Below, one piece after another: positions 55,587-64,000 of a DNA stretch of 64,000 nt. The notes under the pieces were generated by a model. The model was not told the DNA's origin. It saw nothing but the letters and a program-made list of their open reading frames with translations, and searched no databases. The position numbers and the translations under genes were made by a program. Origin of the DNA: Cephalotrichum gorgonifer (Eukaryota; Ascomycota; Sordariomycetes; Microascales; Microascaceae); assembly GCA_900312665.1 (NCBI GenBank), contig ONZQ02000006.1, positions 1,063,126-1,127,125 on the forward strand, in the 5' to 3' direction. The stretch's first letter is position 1; every line of letters starts with the position of its first letter.

Positions 55587-57419
55587 TCACGCCACCTCTT
55601 CCGGTTCCTCGGCGTACAACTCCCGCAGCACCTCCGCGACGGTTATCCTTTGATTCGGGTGAGGCACCAACATGGCCTTCACCAGCCGCTCCATCTTGTC
55701 GTGAGGGCTCAGGCGCTTCCGCGCCTCGTCGATCTCGCCGAGCCACGTCCTCATTGCCAAGACGGCCGACGCGGACCCCTGCATGCCCCTCCCCGTGGCC
55801 AGCGGGCGGTTGACCTCCGCGATCATCCAGTACAGCCGCTTCGGGTGGGCGCGCGTGGCGCGCGCGTCGGGGTACGGGATCTTGCCTAGAACGTACAGCA
55901 TAGTGATCCCCAGCGCCCATACATCTGACGGCGTGCCCCTGAGCTTACTACCGATGAATTCGGGCGGCACGTAATACGGCGTGCCGCCCGTCGACAGCGG
56001 AGCCTTCTTATTCGTCGACAACCCGAAGTCGCAGAGCGCCGCGCCGCGCTCGGTCGAGTACAGGATGTTCGACGGCTTGATGTCGTTGTGAACGAGGTTG
56101 CGGTTGTGGATATAGTGGAGAGCCTTCGATATATCGTGAAGGATCCTCGAGGCATCCGACTTGGTGCCGCTGAAAAGGTCGTCGCCTTTGTTGCGCCAGA
56201 CCTCCCTAGCTGAGAGGTCCCGGGCCTCCACGTGCTCCATGAACAGGGCCAGATGCCTGGCGTCGCCGCCGTACAGCTTGACGATGGAGTCGTGCTGTAG
56301 GTCATCCTGGCTCTGGTACTCCCGCAGCCACATATTGGCTTGCTGGATGACGTTCCGCTCAGCCTCCTGTGGCTTCATGTTTGGGCTCGGGAGACGAGTC
56401 TTGAGGACCTTGACGGTGACGACTTGGTTCGGTAGGTGTGAGTGCTCGGCCGTGTAGACAGCTGATTGCATATTTGCGGCGATATCGTCACGCTTGGTGA
56501 CTTGATACTCCTCCAGGTCGTTGGTTCCAGGGACATGCACGGTGCCGCCGTTCTCGATTGCAACGAGGGCTTGTCCTTTGGCCTTGACGACTTCCTTGCT
56601 CGTGGGCGGAAGGGCGAGGTACATTATCACACCTTCCTGGTCCTCTTCGCCGATATCTTCACCAATGCGGGCCTTCTTTTCAGACCGGGGCGGGCCCTCG
56701 TCGGTTGACGGCCTCTTGCCAGAGGAGTTCAACCCGTTGGGAAAGGTTTGCGGCGAAGCAATAAGCTCGGTATTTGCAGAGGGTTTAGGAGAGAGGAGGA
56801 GTGAAGCCCGCTTCTCCAGGATCCGGAAGTCCAGTAGGGGGATGTCCGTGATGCATATCCTCCAAGTGCCAGGTGCTAGTCTCTGGGTGTCGCCAGGGTT
56901 CGCGACGTAAGTGAGATGGGCGTCATCCTCCGGCAGGGCGGATTGCCGACTCAGTGTTATAGGCACATCCGACCGGTTATAGAGGATCTGGTTATCGCTT
57001 GCGGGGTCATAGTACAGCTCACACCACAGGTGTGGTCGGTGAGGTCCATGCGCAGATTGCTTCGGCTGGATGCGGAGCGGGAATTTAACATCTTTAGAGC
57101 TTTGAGTGACAGCGAGGGCACTGTGCTGCCTCTCGTCCTGTGACTCAACGTCGGTGTGGAAGGGGAGCCATTTGCAGTTCTCGTACCCGGGGCTGATGGA
57201 TGGGGTCCAGACGAGGGGCCGGACTAGCAAGCGCACCCCGGCCTCAAGATGGTGGTCCTCGACCCTGAGGAAGTCCAGGTGGATAGCGGGGGCCTCCGGG
57301 TCGTCTAGCCAGTTCACGACGGGGAGGTTTCGCCTCCTGAGGCGAGAGTCAATCTCGGACTGGGAGAAGGGCTCCGTCTTCTCTTCCGAGTACGCCTGGG
57401 ATGAGTCAACCGCAACCAT
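55587..57419 (-). CDS. Serine/threonine protein kinase with N-terminal FHA-like region
   Basis: Single-exon gene; the first ATG in frame is at 57419 (610 aa). The kinase domain covers about residues 325-600: VTVKVLK (ATP-binding Lys), VHNDIKPSNIL (catalytic loop, HND where most kinases have HRD), LCDFGLS (DFG), GTPYYVPPEF (activation segment) and SDVWALGITML. The last helix ends RITVAEVLRELYAEEPEEV. The N-terminal 240 residues are compact and beta-rich (HLWCELYYDPASDNQILYNRSDVPI), which recalls FHA-like modules of fungal stress or checkpoint kinases, though the FHA Gly-Arg signature is not clear. A basic KRPSTDEGPPRSEKKAR patch may be a nuclear signal. Specific pathway unknown. Confidence 0.82.
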   Translation of the reverse strand: MVAVDSSQAYSEEKTEPFSQSEIDSRLRRRNLPVVNWLDDPEAPAIHLDFLRVEDHHLEAGVRLLVRPLVWTPSISPGYENCKWLPFHTDVESQDERQHSALAVTQSSKDVKFPLRIQPKQSAHGPHRPHLWCELYYDPASDNQILYNRSDVPITLSRQSALPEDDAHLTYVANPGDTQRLAPGTWRICITDIPLLDFRILEKRASLLLSPKPSANTELIASPQTFPNGLNSSGKRPSTDEGPPRSEKKARIGEDIGEEDQEGVIMYLALPPTSKEVVKAKGQALVAIENGGTVHVPGTNDLEEYQVTKRDDIAANMQSAVYTAEHSHLPNQVVTVKVLKTRLPSPNMKPQEAERNVIQQANMWLREYQSQDDLQHDSIVKLYGGDARHLALFMEHVEARDLSAREVWRNKGDDLFSGTKSDASRILHDISKALHYIHNRNLVHNDIKPSNILYSTERGAALCDFGLSTNKKAPLSTGGTPYYVPPEFIGSKLRGTPSDVWALGITMLYVLGKIPYPDARATRAHPKRLYWMIAEVNRPLATGRGMQGSASAVLAMRTWLGEIDEARKRLSPHDKMERLVKAMLVPHPNQRITVAEVLRELYAEEPEEVA

Positions 57420-59986
57420 CGCGTCAACCGGGGCGAAGAGCACGGGACGACGAGTTATGAAGAGAATGACATTGTCATAAAAATGGAAGACAAAATCTCA
57501 GGCAGCGCTTTTTTTTTTGACAGACGTGGATGAGAGGCGAAACCACCAGCAGTTACCCTGTGGATAGCAGGAGCGAAAGAGAAGGTCCGATGAATTAGGC
57601 AGACGGGGCGCAACGAGAATGGGGGAGGCGGGGGATCGATCTGACTATAAGGGGAGCGACAGCAAGTATCGAGCACCGTCAACACGATAAGGAAAAGGGC
57701 GTAGGGTATGAGGTGTAAGGTATGAGCTCTGGGGATGAATGAATTGGATGGAAGCCGGAAGAAGAATTTGGGTTGGGTGAGATTAATCGCAGCGCAAAAG
57801 CGAGGGTTTTGGCGGGAGTTGAACGAGTTGCGGGAGCTAAAATGCGGGAGGAGCTTAAAGCGTGAAAGCGCACAGTTGGGCAGCCCAGTCAATGACGAGC
57901 ATATCCTCTGGTCATATGAAGAAGGAAGGACTCGGGGAATCTGGCCAGCTGATAGGCCTCCGAGAGCCTGGGGAAGAAGGAGGCGGGCTGGCTCACATAA
58001 TAGGGCTGTGCAGGTAATAGTAGATACTACAGTTTTTGCACCCCGTTTTGGAGGGGTCTGGAGTCCTAGCTTGGACAGAACGGAGAGCACTGGCACAAAC
58101 TGGCAGTAGGCGAAGAATCGGATTTGCAGGTATTACTCACTGATGGAACCCGGTCCCCGTTTTGACATGGCACATTACTGGTACGAGTACGAGTACGGGC
58201 TGGCAAGGGATCCACGCAGAGGAGTCAAGAGACCCCACCCACGCAGGATCATGTTCCTCTGCTGACGACTTTCGCGGGGGAGTGACATGGACCATGTGGC
58301 CAATGCTTACGAGTACTTGTACTAGTACTTGGATAGCTTAGTGTGAACGCTAGTACAGCCCAGGTGCGGGCATGCGCCATTGCTAAGCCATGGTCCACAC
58401 GGGAGGCCGGGAAGGCCCCTCCCATCCGCGAGGATGTGGTCGGCTTGTTCCCATGAGTGACATGGGGAATGCGAAAACGTGGAATCGAACGGAGTCGGAA
58501 GGAGTAAGGACTCGTGGCTTCTTCCATGGTGCATTTGGGGTATTGGATTTGGGGCTGTCTCCCATTTGATCAGTCACGTACCAAGTTGTTTCTCATCCAT
58601 GGCCTTGTGGCTCCCTGCACCTGCTCGGGTCACGGCTCCTCGAGTTGGTCTTGGGGACCGTCTTGAATAATCTGCGTCTGATTATGTAAGGAAGACGGGT
58701 CGTCCCAAGGGGAAGTGGATGATGTGGTCTTCGTCATACTCAAAGCTGGCGCATGCAAACCCCTCTTTTTCCTTGTTCGAAGTGTAGGTGAATGAATATC
58801 CCATCTAAAACTGGAGGTTAAAACAATACCACCACACTTGCTTGGGCCGACTTGTGTCCGTCCTGACGAGCAACTGGACTTTATTCTTGATGGACTATTG
58901 CGAGGGCCTTCACTTCGAACAAACCTTTTAAACTTACAGCCAGGTTTTACTCAAGCGCTACTTGACATTTTTTGTATTTTCCCGTTTTCAAGAAAAAAAA
59001 ACGCCCTCCTTCGAAAACACCAAAATAATGCCCTTTTTTCCCCCCATGAGACGAGGGGGAAGACCAGTCGTGACTGAGGCAAGCGGTGAACCACCGACTT
59101 CCGACTTCGCAAGAGGTGGTGGTCCCGGCCGACAAATGGGAGAAGGCATGGATGATCCAAGTTACGGCTGGCTGCCTGTCATTGGTGACGAAACTGCACT
59201 GGCTGAAGGTGCGTGGATATTACGTCGCACTTTGTGGAGGGCCGGGATGGAATGAATGGGTGATGGAAAGGGAAAATGGTTGGAAGTGGGAAGAGAAAGG
59301 GGGTCAGGGAGCTGGTTGAAGGTAAGACGGACAACACGAGACTCCGCCCAGATAGCCACCCGAGCCCTGCGCCGCCGTAACCGAACCAATGTGCAGAGAC
59401 GGCGACCCTCCACCATGTGAGACCAAAGTGGGCCCACTAAATCCTAGCACCCAATCATGTTTAGGCCCTATGCGACCCAGACCAATCATCTCTCAATATA
59501 GGATTGATTTCCATTTCATCCCTGCCACACAACGATGATCCACTTCAATTTTGCCCCCACCCCTTCCTGTTTCCGGCGGCGCCCAATGCTTTGTGCCAAA
59601 ACATGCACAACTTGTGCCTTCCCAGAAATTCTGGGCTGCCGGACCCCCCGCCCCCGAAACCTCGATGGTTTAACTCTCTCACACCCCATCTCCGCCCATC
59701 CACAGTATTCCTCCCACATCATCGAAACCCGCAAGAGCCAGTCCGGAATCTGAGCATCTCCAGAATCGTATCCCGACGACAGAACCTCGCCTTTGACAAA
59801 AAACCGCAAATTTTGTCGATACACCCCCCACCACATCAACTCGATCACGATGTATCCCACTCCCAGTCACAACAAGATCTGATGGCCTGACTCCCCAGTC
59901 CCAGGCTCTCCGCTCTTGACCGTCGGCTCGCGAACTCTCTCTAAATGATTTTACACCCACTGGATTCCTGTTAACGACCATTCATA
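57420..59986. other. Long intergenic region between kinase and acidic protein gene
   Basis: About 2.5 kb between divergent start codons. It contains (GTACGA)-type short repeats at 58181-58197 and 58305-58332. Open frames such as minus 57455-58096 and plus 59504-59890 are low-complexity without motifs. The pyrimidine-rich right end is the leader of the next gene. Confidence 0.4.
58181..58332. repeat. Short GTACGA/GTACTT repeats
   Basis: Two clusters of a hexamer-like word: GTACGAGTACGAGTACG at the left end and GAGTACTTGTACTAGTACTTG at the right end. Simple repeats in intergenic DNA with no sign of function. Confidence 0.5.
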
Positions 59987-61276
59987 ATGGACGATCCGGG
60001 TTGGTCTTGGCCAGCCTGGAAGTTCGACATGAAGAGGGAGGACTTAACGACTACACTGCACGAACAGTACAACACCTTCCCTTCCACTATTCAAGATCCC
60101 GAAGCATTCCACCATGACGTCTTCGAGCTCTCTGTCACCGCCTCTACCGCCGACGAATTCCACTCCCTCCTCGCTGCCCGCAAGCAGCAGCGCCTCCAAG
60201 AACTAAACGAGTCCCTCGAATCTGCCGCGTTCGAGATCATCGCTCACCCCCGCCTCGTCGGCACCGAACAGTGGCAGTACGCCCTCCAGCTCTTCAGAAC
60301 CCGATCTCTCGACTCCCTCGTGAGATACTTCTCGAGCTATCTCCCCGACAGCTACACGGATCGATACCGTAGTAACTGCGGCTCTCACACACCCCTCTCG
60401 ACAGCCTCGTCCTTTGCCGACTACAGCAGCGTTGACGCCGCCAGCACGGATGCCAGCAGCGTTGACGCTGACGATGACAATGACGATGATGACGATTCTC
60501 ACGACCATGTACCAACATTCCTTTCTAAGGGTTCAGACAAGGGTGTCTTTACCCAGGAGCCAGAGGATATTCACAATTCAGCGGTCTCTTCTATTGATAC
60601 CCACTTGCCTCTTACGCCTCGATCCATCACGATAGATTCCGACTCGGCCGCCGGTGCGACCGTCGACACCCACTCACGCTCTTTCCCCAGCTCTCGCGAC
60701 GAGTCCACGATGGCCTCTGCATCACGAAGCATTCACGATCTCGATTCCTATCACACAGCCGAGGATATCAACAGTCCTGCGACATCGGACGCGGACTTGT
60801 CGGACAGCCGCTCGTCGGTCGACTCGATTACGTTTTCCGGATCCGAATCGGGCAGCCGAAATTCGCGGGCTTTCTTCGACGAGGAGGAGGAGGAGGAGGA
60901 GGAGGAAGATGGTTACTTCCCTACTACCCAACTCCCCATGGAAGATGGAGCCTTTGACCTGTACCCGTATGAAGACGACGCGTGTGCCTTGCGTCTACCC
61001 ACGGACGCCTACGATCTCTTGAACTCAGAGACGCCCACGCCCAAACGGATCGCTCACCAACCCTCTTTCCCTATTATTACCGACTCGAAACATACCAGCC
61101 TATATCACATACGCTCATCTCGGACGACGCCGTCAAAAGAATGCCGGAGTCATCGGGGGGAGAGTCCAGTGCGATGCAGCAGGAGGACACCGGAGGAGTC
61201 TAGCAACCGGATACAGAAGCCGATATCGGATTCACGGACAAGGCTCCGAGGTCGCAGGATGGTTTGCTCTGGGTAG
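59987..61276 (+). CDS. Uncharacterised acidic, Ser/Asp-rich protein
   Basis: Open frame of 429 aa. The first 125 residues look like a folded helical domain (WPAWKFDMKREDLTTTLHEQ, FHHDVFELSVTASTADEFHS, LLAARKQQRLQELNESLESA). The rest is low-complexity: DADDDNDDDDDSHD near residue 165, many Ser/Thr/Asp repeats, and a run of ten Glu at about 300-310 encoded by a GAG microsatellite. The last 40 residues turn basic and may be an out-of-frame 3' end if an intron was missed. I recognise no family. The domain plus acidic tail suggests a nuclear or scaffold role, but this is a guess. Confidence 0.65.
   Translation: MDDPGWSWPAWKFDMKREDLTTTLHEQYNTFPSTIQDPEAFHHDVFELSVTASTADEFHSLLAARKQQRLQELNESLESAAFEIIAHPRLVGTEQWQYALQLFRTRSLDSLVRYFSSYLPDSYTDRYRSNCGSHTPLSTASSFADYSSVDAASTDASSVDADDDNDDDDDSHDHVPTFLSKGSDKGVFTQEPEDIHNSAVSSIDTHLPLTPRSITIDSDSAAGATVDTHSRSFPSSRDESTMASASRSIHDLDSYHTAEDINSPATSDADLSDSRSSVDSITFSGSESGSRNSRAFFDEEEEEEEEEDGYFPTTQLPMEDGAFDLYPYEDDACALRLPTDAYDLLNSETPTPKRIAHQPSFPIITDSKHTSLYHIRSSRTTPSKECRSHRGESPVRCSRRTPEESSNRIQKPISDSRTRLRGRRMVCSG
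60883..60910 (+). repeat. GAG trinucleotide repeat coding poly-Glu
   Basis: Eight or more uninterrupted GAG codons plus one GAA in frame within the acidic protein gene; a length-variable microsatellite is likely. Confidence 0.8.
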
Positions 61277-63101
61277 CATTGGGGGGAACAGGGGGAGGGG
61301 TGCGAGGGGAGGGAGAGCTGCAGAGGTGGAAGGAGGAAGACGCGACGGTGGTGGGGGAGGACATGATGTCAGGGATGAAGAGTCCTCTGTACATTTATAT
61401 AATGTCCGCGCGTGTACATACCCTTTACTTTATAAGCCCGGTAATTGTTTTCTACTGTTTCATTTTGCAGAGTCTTGGGATAACCCCCCCAACCTAACCC
61501 AACCCATGACTGTGTGCTCAGTTATCCGACGACCTGGTCGTGGACCCTTTTTACGTTTACTAACCCTGGTCCTCTGGACTCTGTCTCAGATCGTGATTTC
61601 TAAATGACGTCGAATATTTGAGCAGGTTATACTATGAGCAGGACAGTCTTTCGGCTGTTGCAGTAGATGAGTACTAGGTAAGTAGGGCTGACTACCCATT
61701 CTCATTGTTATTTTCCCCTGCGTGATCGAGATCCTTAGTCGTGGGTGATGGGGTGACGGGTGCGGGTGACACTCGTCACGGGGTGGAGGGCTGGGGCGAG
61801 TGCGTACCTTGCATCAGGCCCTCGTGGCCTGGTGTTACGACGCGAACCTCGGGGCTTAATAGGACACGAGGCCCCCGTACGCGAATTCTTCCGGGTTGGA
61901 ATTGTTTTGATTTCTAAGTTTAGGGCGTCAGATGGGTTGTGGGACGGTAGGTACGTCATTTCCATTTTCCGCTTTGTTTTCGTCTCGGGGTGGGTGAAGT
62001 GAAGGTAAAAAATGGTGGCGATAAGGTAAGTCGATGTGAGTGATGAGGTTCTCGAGCGTAAGGTAAGGTAATGTAAGGTAAGGTAAGGTAAGGTAAGGAA
62101 GGAGATGGATGAGGTGGAGTCGGTGAGGCGGGATGCTCTCCAGCCGTCGGGGAAGGGGTGAAAGAAGGGAGAAGATGGTAAGTTTTGTCTCTACAATTAT
62201 ACAAGATGGTGTTCGGGGTTCGAAGTAGCGGCGTTCCTGGGATTTAGAGGGTGTTGAGGACGCGGGATACTTCGTCGAGCGCTTGTGGGCAGAGGATGAC
62301 CGAAGCCGGGGCGTGGTGTACGGAGTAGAGCGGGGGAATAGCAGGTAAAAACCCCATAGTAATATGTAATGATAATCCTGATTATATTCAATCACCATTC
62401 ACTCTTGACGTCCCTTGGTAGGGAGACATGTGCCAGAGACAGCTCTGTCCGCTCGTCGAACTTCTCATCGACCTCAGCTCAGTGATTAGGATCTCAATCT
62501 CACCAGGTGGGTGGATTTCGGTGAAGACTGGAGGGACTTGGCGCTCCGCTCCCCTTACTCTTTTCGACAAATAATCACGATACGCCTGTCCTGTCCCATT
62601 CAGAGGAGAGTACTCGCTCGCGCCTTCCGTTCCAGGGTTTTCCCTAGGCATCCGTCGCCCCCGCTTGTGGGGAACTGTCAAGTCGCTACTACCTCATGCA
62701 CTCGACGGAGCGCCGGGGTAATCCATCGACCCCGGCTCCGGACGGCCCCGTTATTCTGGAGTATGCGGGGTAACACAGGTTGTCCGGAACCTCTGCTTTC
62801 AGGCGACTAAGTGGGCTTCTCCCATCCAGCGATGCAGATCTTTGGGGCTAGCCTCGGCCTGCCCCTCTGCATGGTGTATTGTGAAAGTTTTCCAGCCTCT
62901 GCCAGGCTAAAGCAGCATTAGCACATGCCGAGGTTTGACAGGAGGCAGGCTTGTCCTGCTTCACTACTAAAGCGCTTCAATAACTACTAGCTTCCGCGGG
63001 CACCAGCACAGTACCCTCCCATCTCCCACGAAACTCACCCAACATAGACTTAAGTAGACGCACGGTATTCCTCAGCGGATACAAACGCAAACCATCGGAA
63101 C
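61277..63101. other. Intergenic region before hydroxylase-family gene
   Basis: About 1.8 kb with a GGTAA pentamer repeat at 62058-62099 and no supported gene. The minus frame at 61928-62398 reads through that repeat (LPYLTLPYLTL) and is not credible. Confidence 0.4.
62058..62099. repeat. (GGTAA)n pentanucleotide repeat
   Basis: About eight copies of GGTAA (one GTAAT variant) in a row in intergenic DNA. Confidence 0.85.
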
Positions 63102-63854
63102 ATGGAAGCCATATCCTCAGCCTGGGCCTCCCTAGTGGAGCGCCACCCCTCTCACTCCATCGAATTCTACGGCACCCTCCTCGTGCAGCTCCTCTTCTTC
63201 TGGGTCCCCTCAGCCATCTACATCGCCCTCGACGCCCTCTTCCCGGCCTTCTCGTCCGCCCACAAGCTCCAGCCGCCGCCCAAGCAACCCACGGCCGCCG
63301 AGGTCCGCCACTGCCTCTCCGTCACCCTCCGCAACCAGCTCATCGTCGCCGCCATCGCCTTCGTCCCCTACTACTACCCCCACCTCCTCCCCTCACCCAT
63401 CCGCGTGGACCCCTCCCTCCCCTCTCTTACCGAGTTCCTCGCGCACTTCGCCGCGTGCTGCGCCATCCGCGAGGTTCTCTTCTACTATTCCCACCGCCTC
63501 TTCCACGTCCCGGCCCTCTACCGCGCCGTGCACAAGGTCCACCACCGCTTCACCGCGCCCGTGGCCCTCGCGTCGCAGTACGCGCACCCTGTGGAGCACA
63601 TCATCGCTAACATGTTGCCGCTCGCGGTGCCCCCGGCGCTGGTGGGCGCGCATGTGGTCACGGGGTGGGTGTTTTTGGCGTTCATGCTGGCGGAGACGGC
63701 GACGGTGCACAGCGGCTTCGACTTCTTTGGGGGGTTGGCCGCCATGCACGACGAGCATCATAGGAGGTTCAATATCAACTTTGGGGGCTTTGGGGTGTTG
63801 GATTGGGTTCATGGGACTGATGGGAGGGTGGAGAAGGGGAAGAAGGGGGAGTAG
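63102..63854 (+). CDS. Fatty acid hydroxylase / sterol desaturase family protein
   Basis: Single-exon gene, 250 aa. Members are membrane di-iron oxygenases of the ER acting on sterols (Erg25, Erg3) or fatty acids. The three His boxes are present: HRLFH (in YYSHRLFHVPALYR), HKVHH, and HDEHH (in AMHDEHHRRFNINFGG). Further His occurs in AHPVEHI. TM segments: LLVQLLFFWVPSAIYIALDAL, LIVAAIAFVPYYY and the MLPLAVPPALVGAHVVTGWVFLAFML hairpin. It is shorter than yeast Erg25 (309 aa) and lacks an ER retrieval KKxx end; the C-terminus EKGKKGE is basic. The substrate is not determined. Confidence 0.9.
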   Translation: MEAISSAWASLVERHPSHSIEFYGTLLVQLLFFWVPSAIYIALDALFPAFSSAHKLQPPPKQPTAAEVRHCLSVTLRNQLIVAAIAFVPYYYPHLLPSPIRVDPSLPSLTEFLAHFAACCAIREVLFYYSHRLFHVPALYRAVHKVHHRFTAPVALASQYAHPVEHIIANMLPLAVPPALVGAHVVTGWVFLAFMLAETATVHSGFDFFGGLAAMHDEHHRRFNINFGGFGVLDWVHGTDGRVEKGKKGE

Positions 63855-63984
63855 GGGATTAGCAAGGCGAGGGGCATTTTCTAGTGTCGAGGTTTTGGGT
63901 AAGGGAGTTGATGAGATATGTTTGGGTTATTGGGCGTCCTTCATCAGGGCGAGGTTAATGAGGCATGGGTTTTACGATGAACTT

Positions 63985-64000
63985 GGGGGGGGGGGGGGGG
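63985..64000. repeat. Poly-G run at window end
   Basis: The last 16 bases are all G. Such a run can be true sequence or a contig-end artefact. Confidence 0.7.

Noticed and set aside
62058..62099. Telomere-like repeat
   Set aside because: The unit is GGTAA, not the fungal TTAGGG, and it lies inside gene-bearing DNA.
61928..62398. 156-codon minus frame across the GGTAA repeat
   Set aside because: Product contains repeat-derived LPYLT units and no domain.

Overview
The window is nuclear DNA of a filamentous ascomycete (Pezizomycotina). The evidence is short GT...AG introns of about 40-120 nt with CTNAC-like branch sites, dense genes on both strands, Rok1, Ent3, Tim10, Rpn11 and Rpd3 orthologues in typical fungal form, and accessory genes of kinds seen mainly in filamentous fungi (HET-domain protein, patatin-NB-ARC-TPR protein, CE15 esterase, BIM1/X325 copper protein). 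Genus and class cannot be fixed from the sequence alone. No tRNA, rRNA, CRISPR array or intact transposon was seen.

Layout. 0-7 kb is accessory: an atypical protein kinase (358-2915, +), a convergent CorA-like two-TM protein with many introns (3034-about 5325, -), a tiny three-exon gene (5625-5947, +) and a doubtful presequence-like ORF. 7-18.3 kb is mostly housekeeping: ROK1 helicase, cyclophilin A, ENT3 epsin, a CTR copper transporter and a membrane-anchored hemerythrin-like protein. 19.4-23 kb holds an NLR-type gene (patatin-NB-ARC-TPR) whose 42-codon repeats are broken by one extra base. 24-30 kb holds a secreted CE15 glucuronoyl-esterase-like protein, a ZIP zinc transporter and an NmrA-like protein. 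31-41 kb is housekeeping: STB6-like protein, TIM10, an unknown protein, then RPN11 and RPD3 head to head. 41.8-52.1 kb is a second accessory block: an unknown 783-aa membrane protein, a decayed gene with in-frame stops, a 1328-aa HET-domain protein with a very long charged N-terminal extension, and a divergent four-TM protein with a cysteine-rich tail. 54-64 kb holds a GPI-type BIM1-like copper protein, a second atypical kinase, an acidic low-complexity protein and a fatty-acid-hydroxylase/sterol-desaturase family protein.

Coordination. Two themes stand out. The NLR and HET genes, with their unknown membrane neighbours, look like fungal self/non-self recognition and regulated cell-death loci. 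The CTR transporter and the BIM1-like protein are two copper-acquisition components. Several housekeeping promoters share a TCACGTG box 160-340 bp upstream of the start codon. For most multi-exon genes the exon boundaries were worked out by hand so that reading phase is kept and conserved motifs are restored; unresolved starts are marked.
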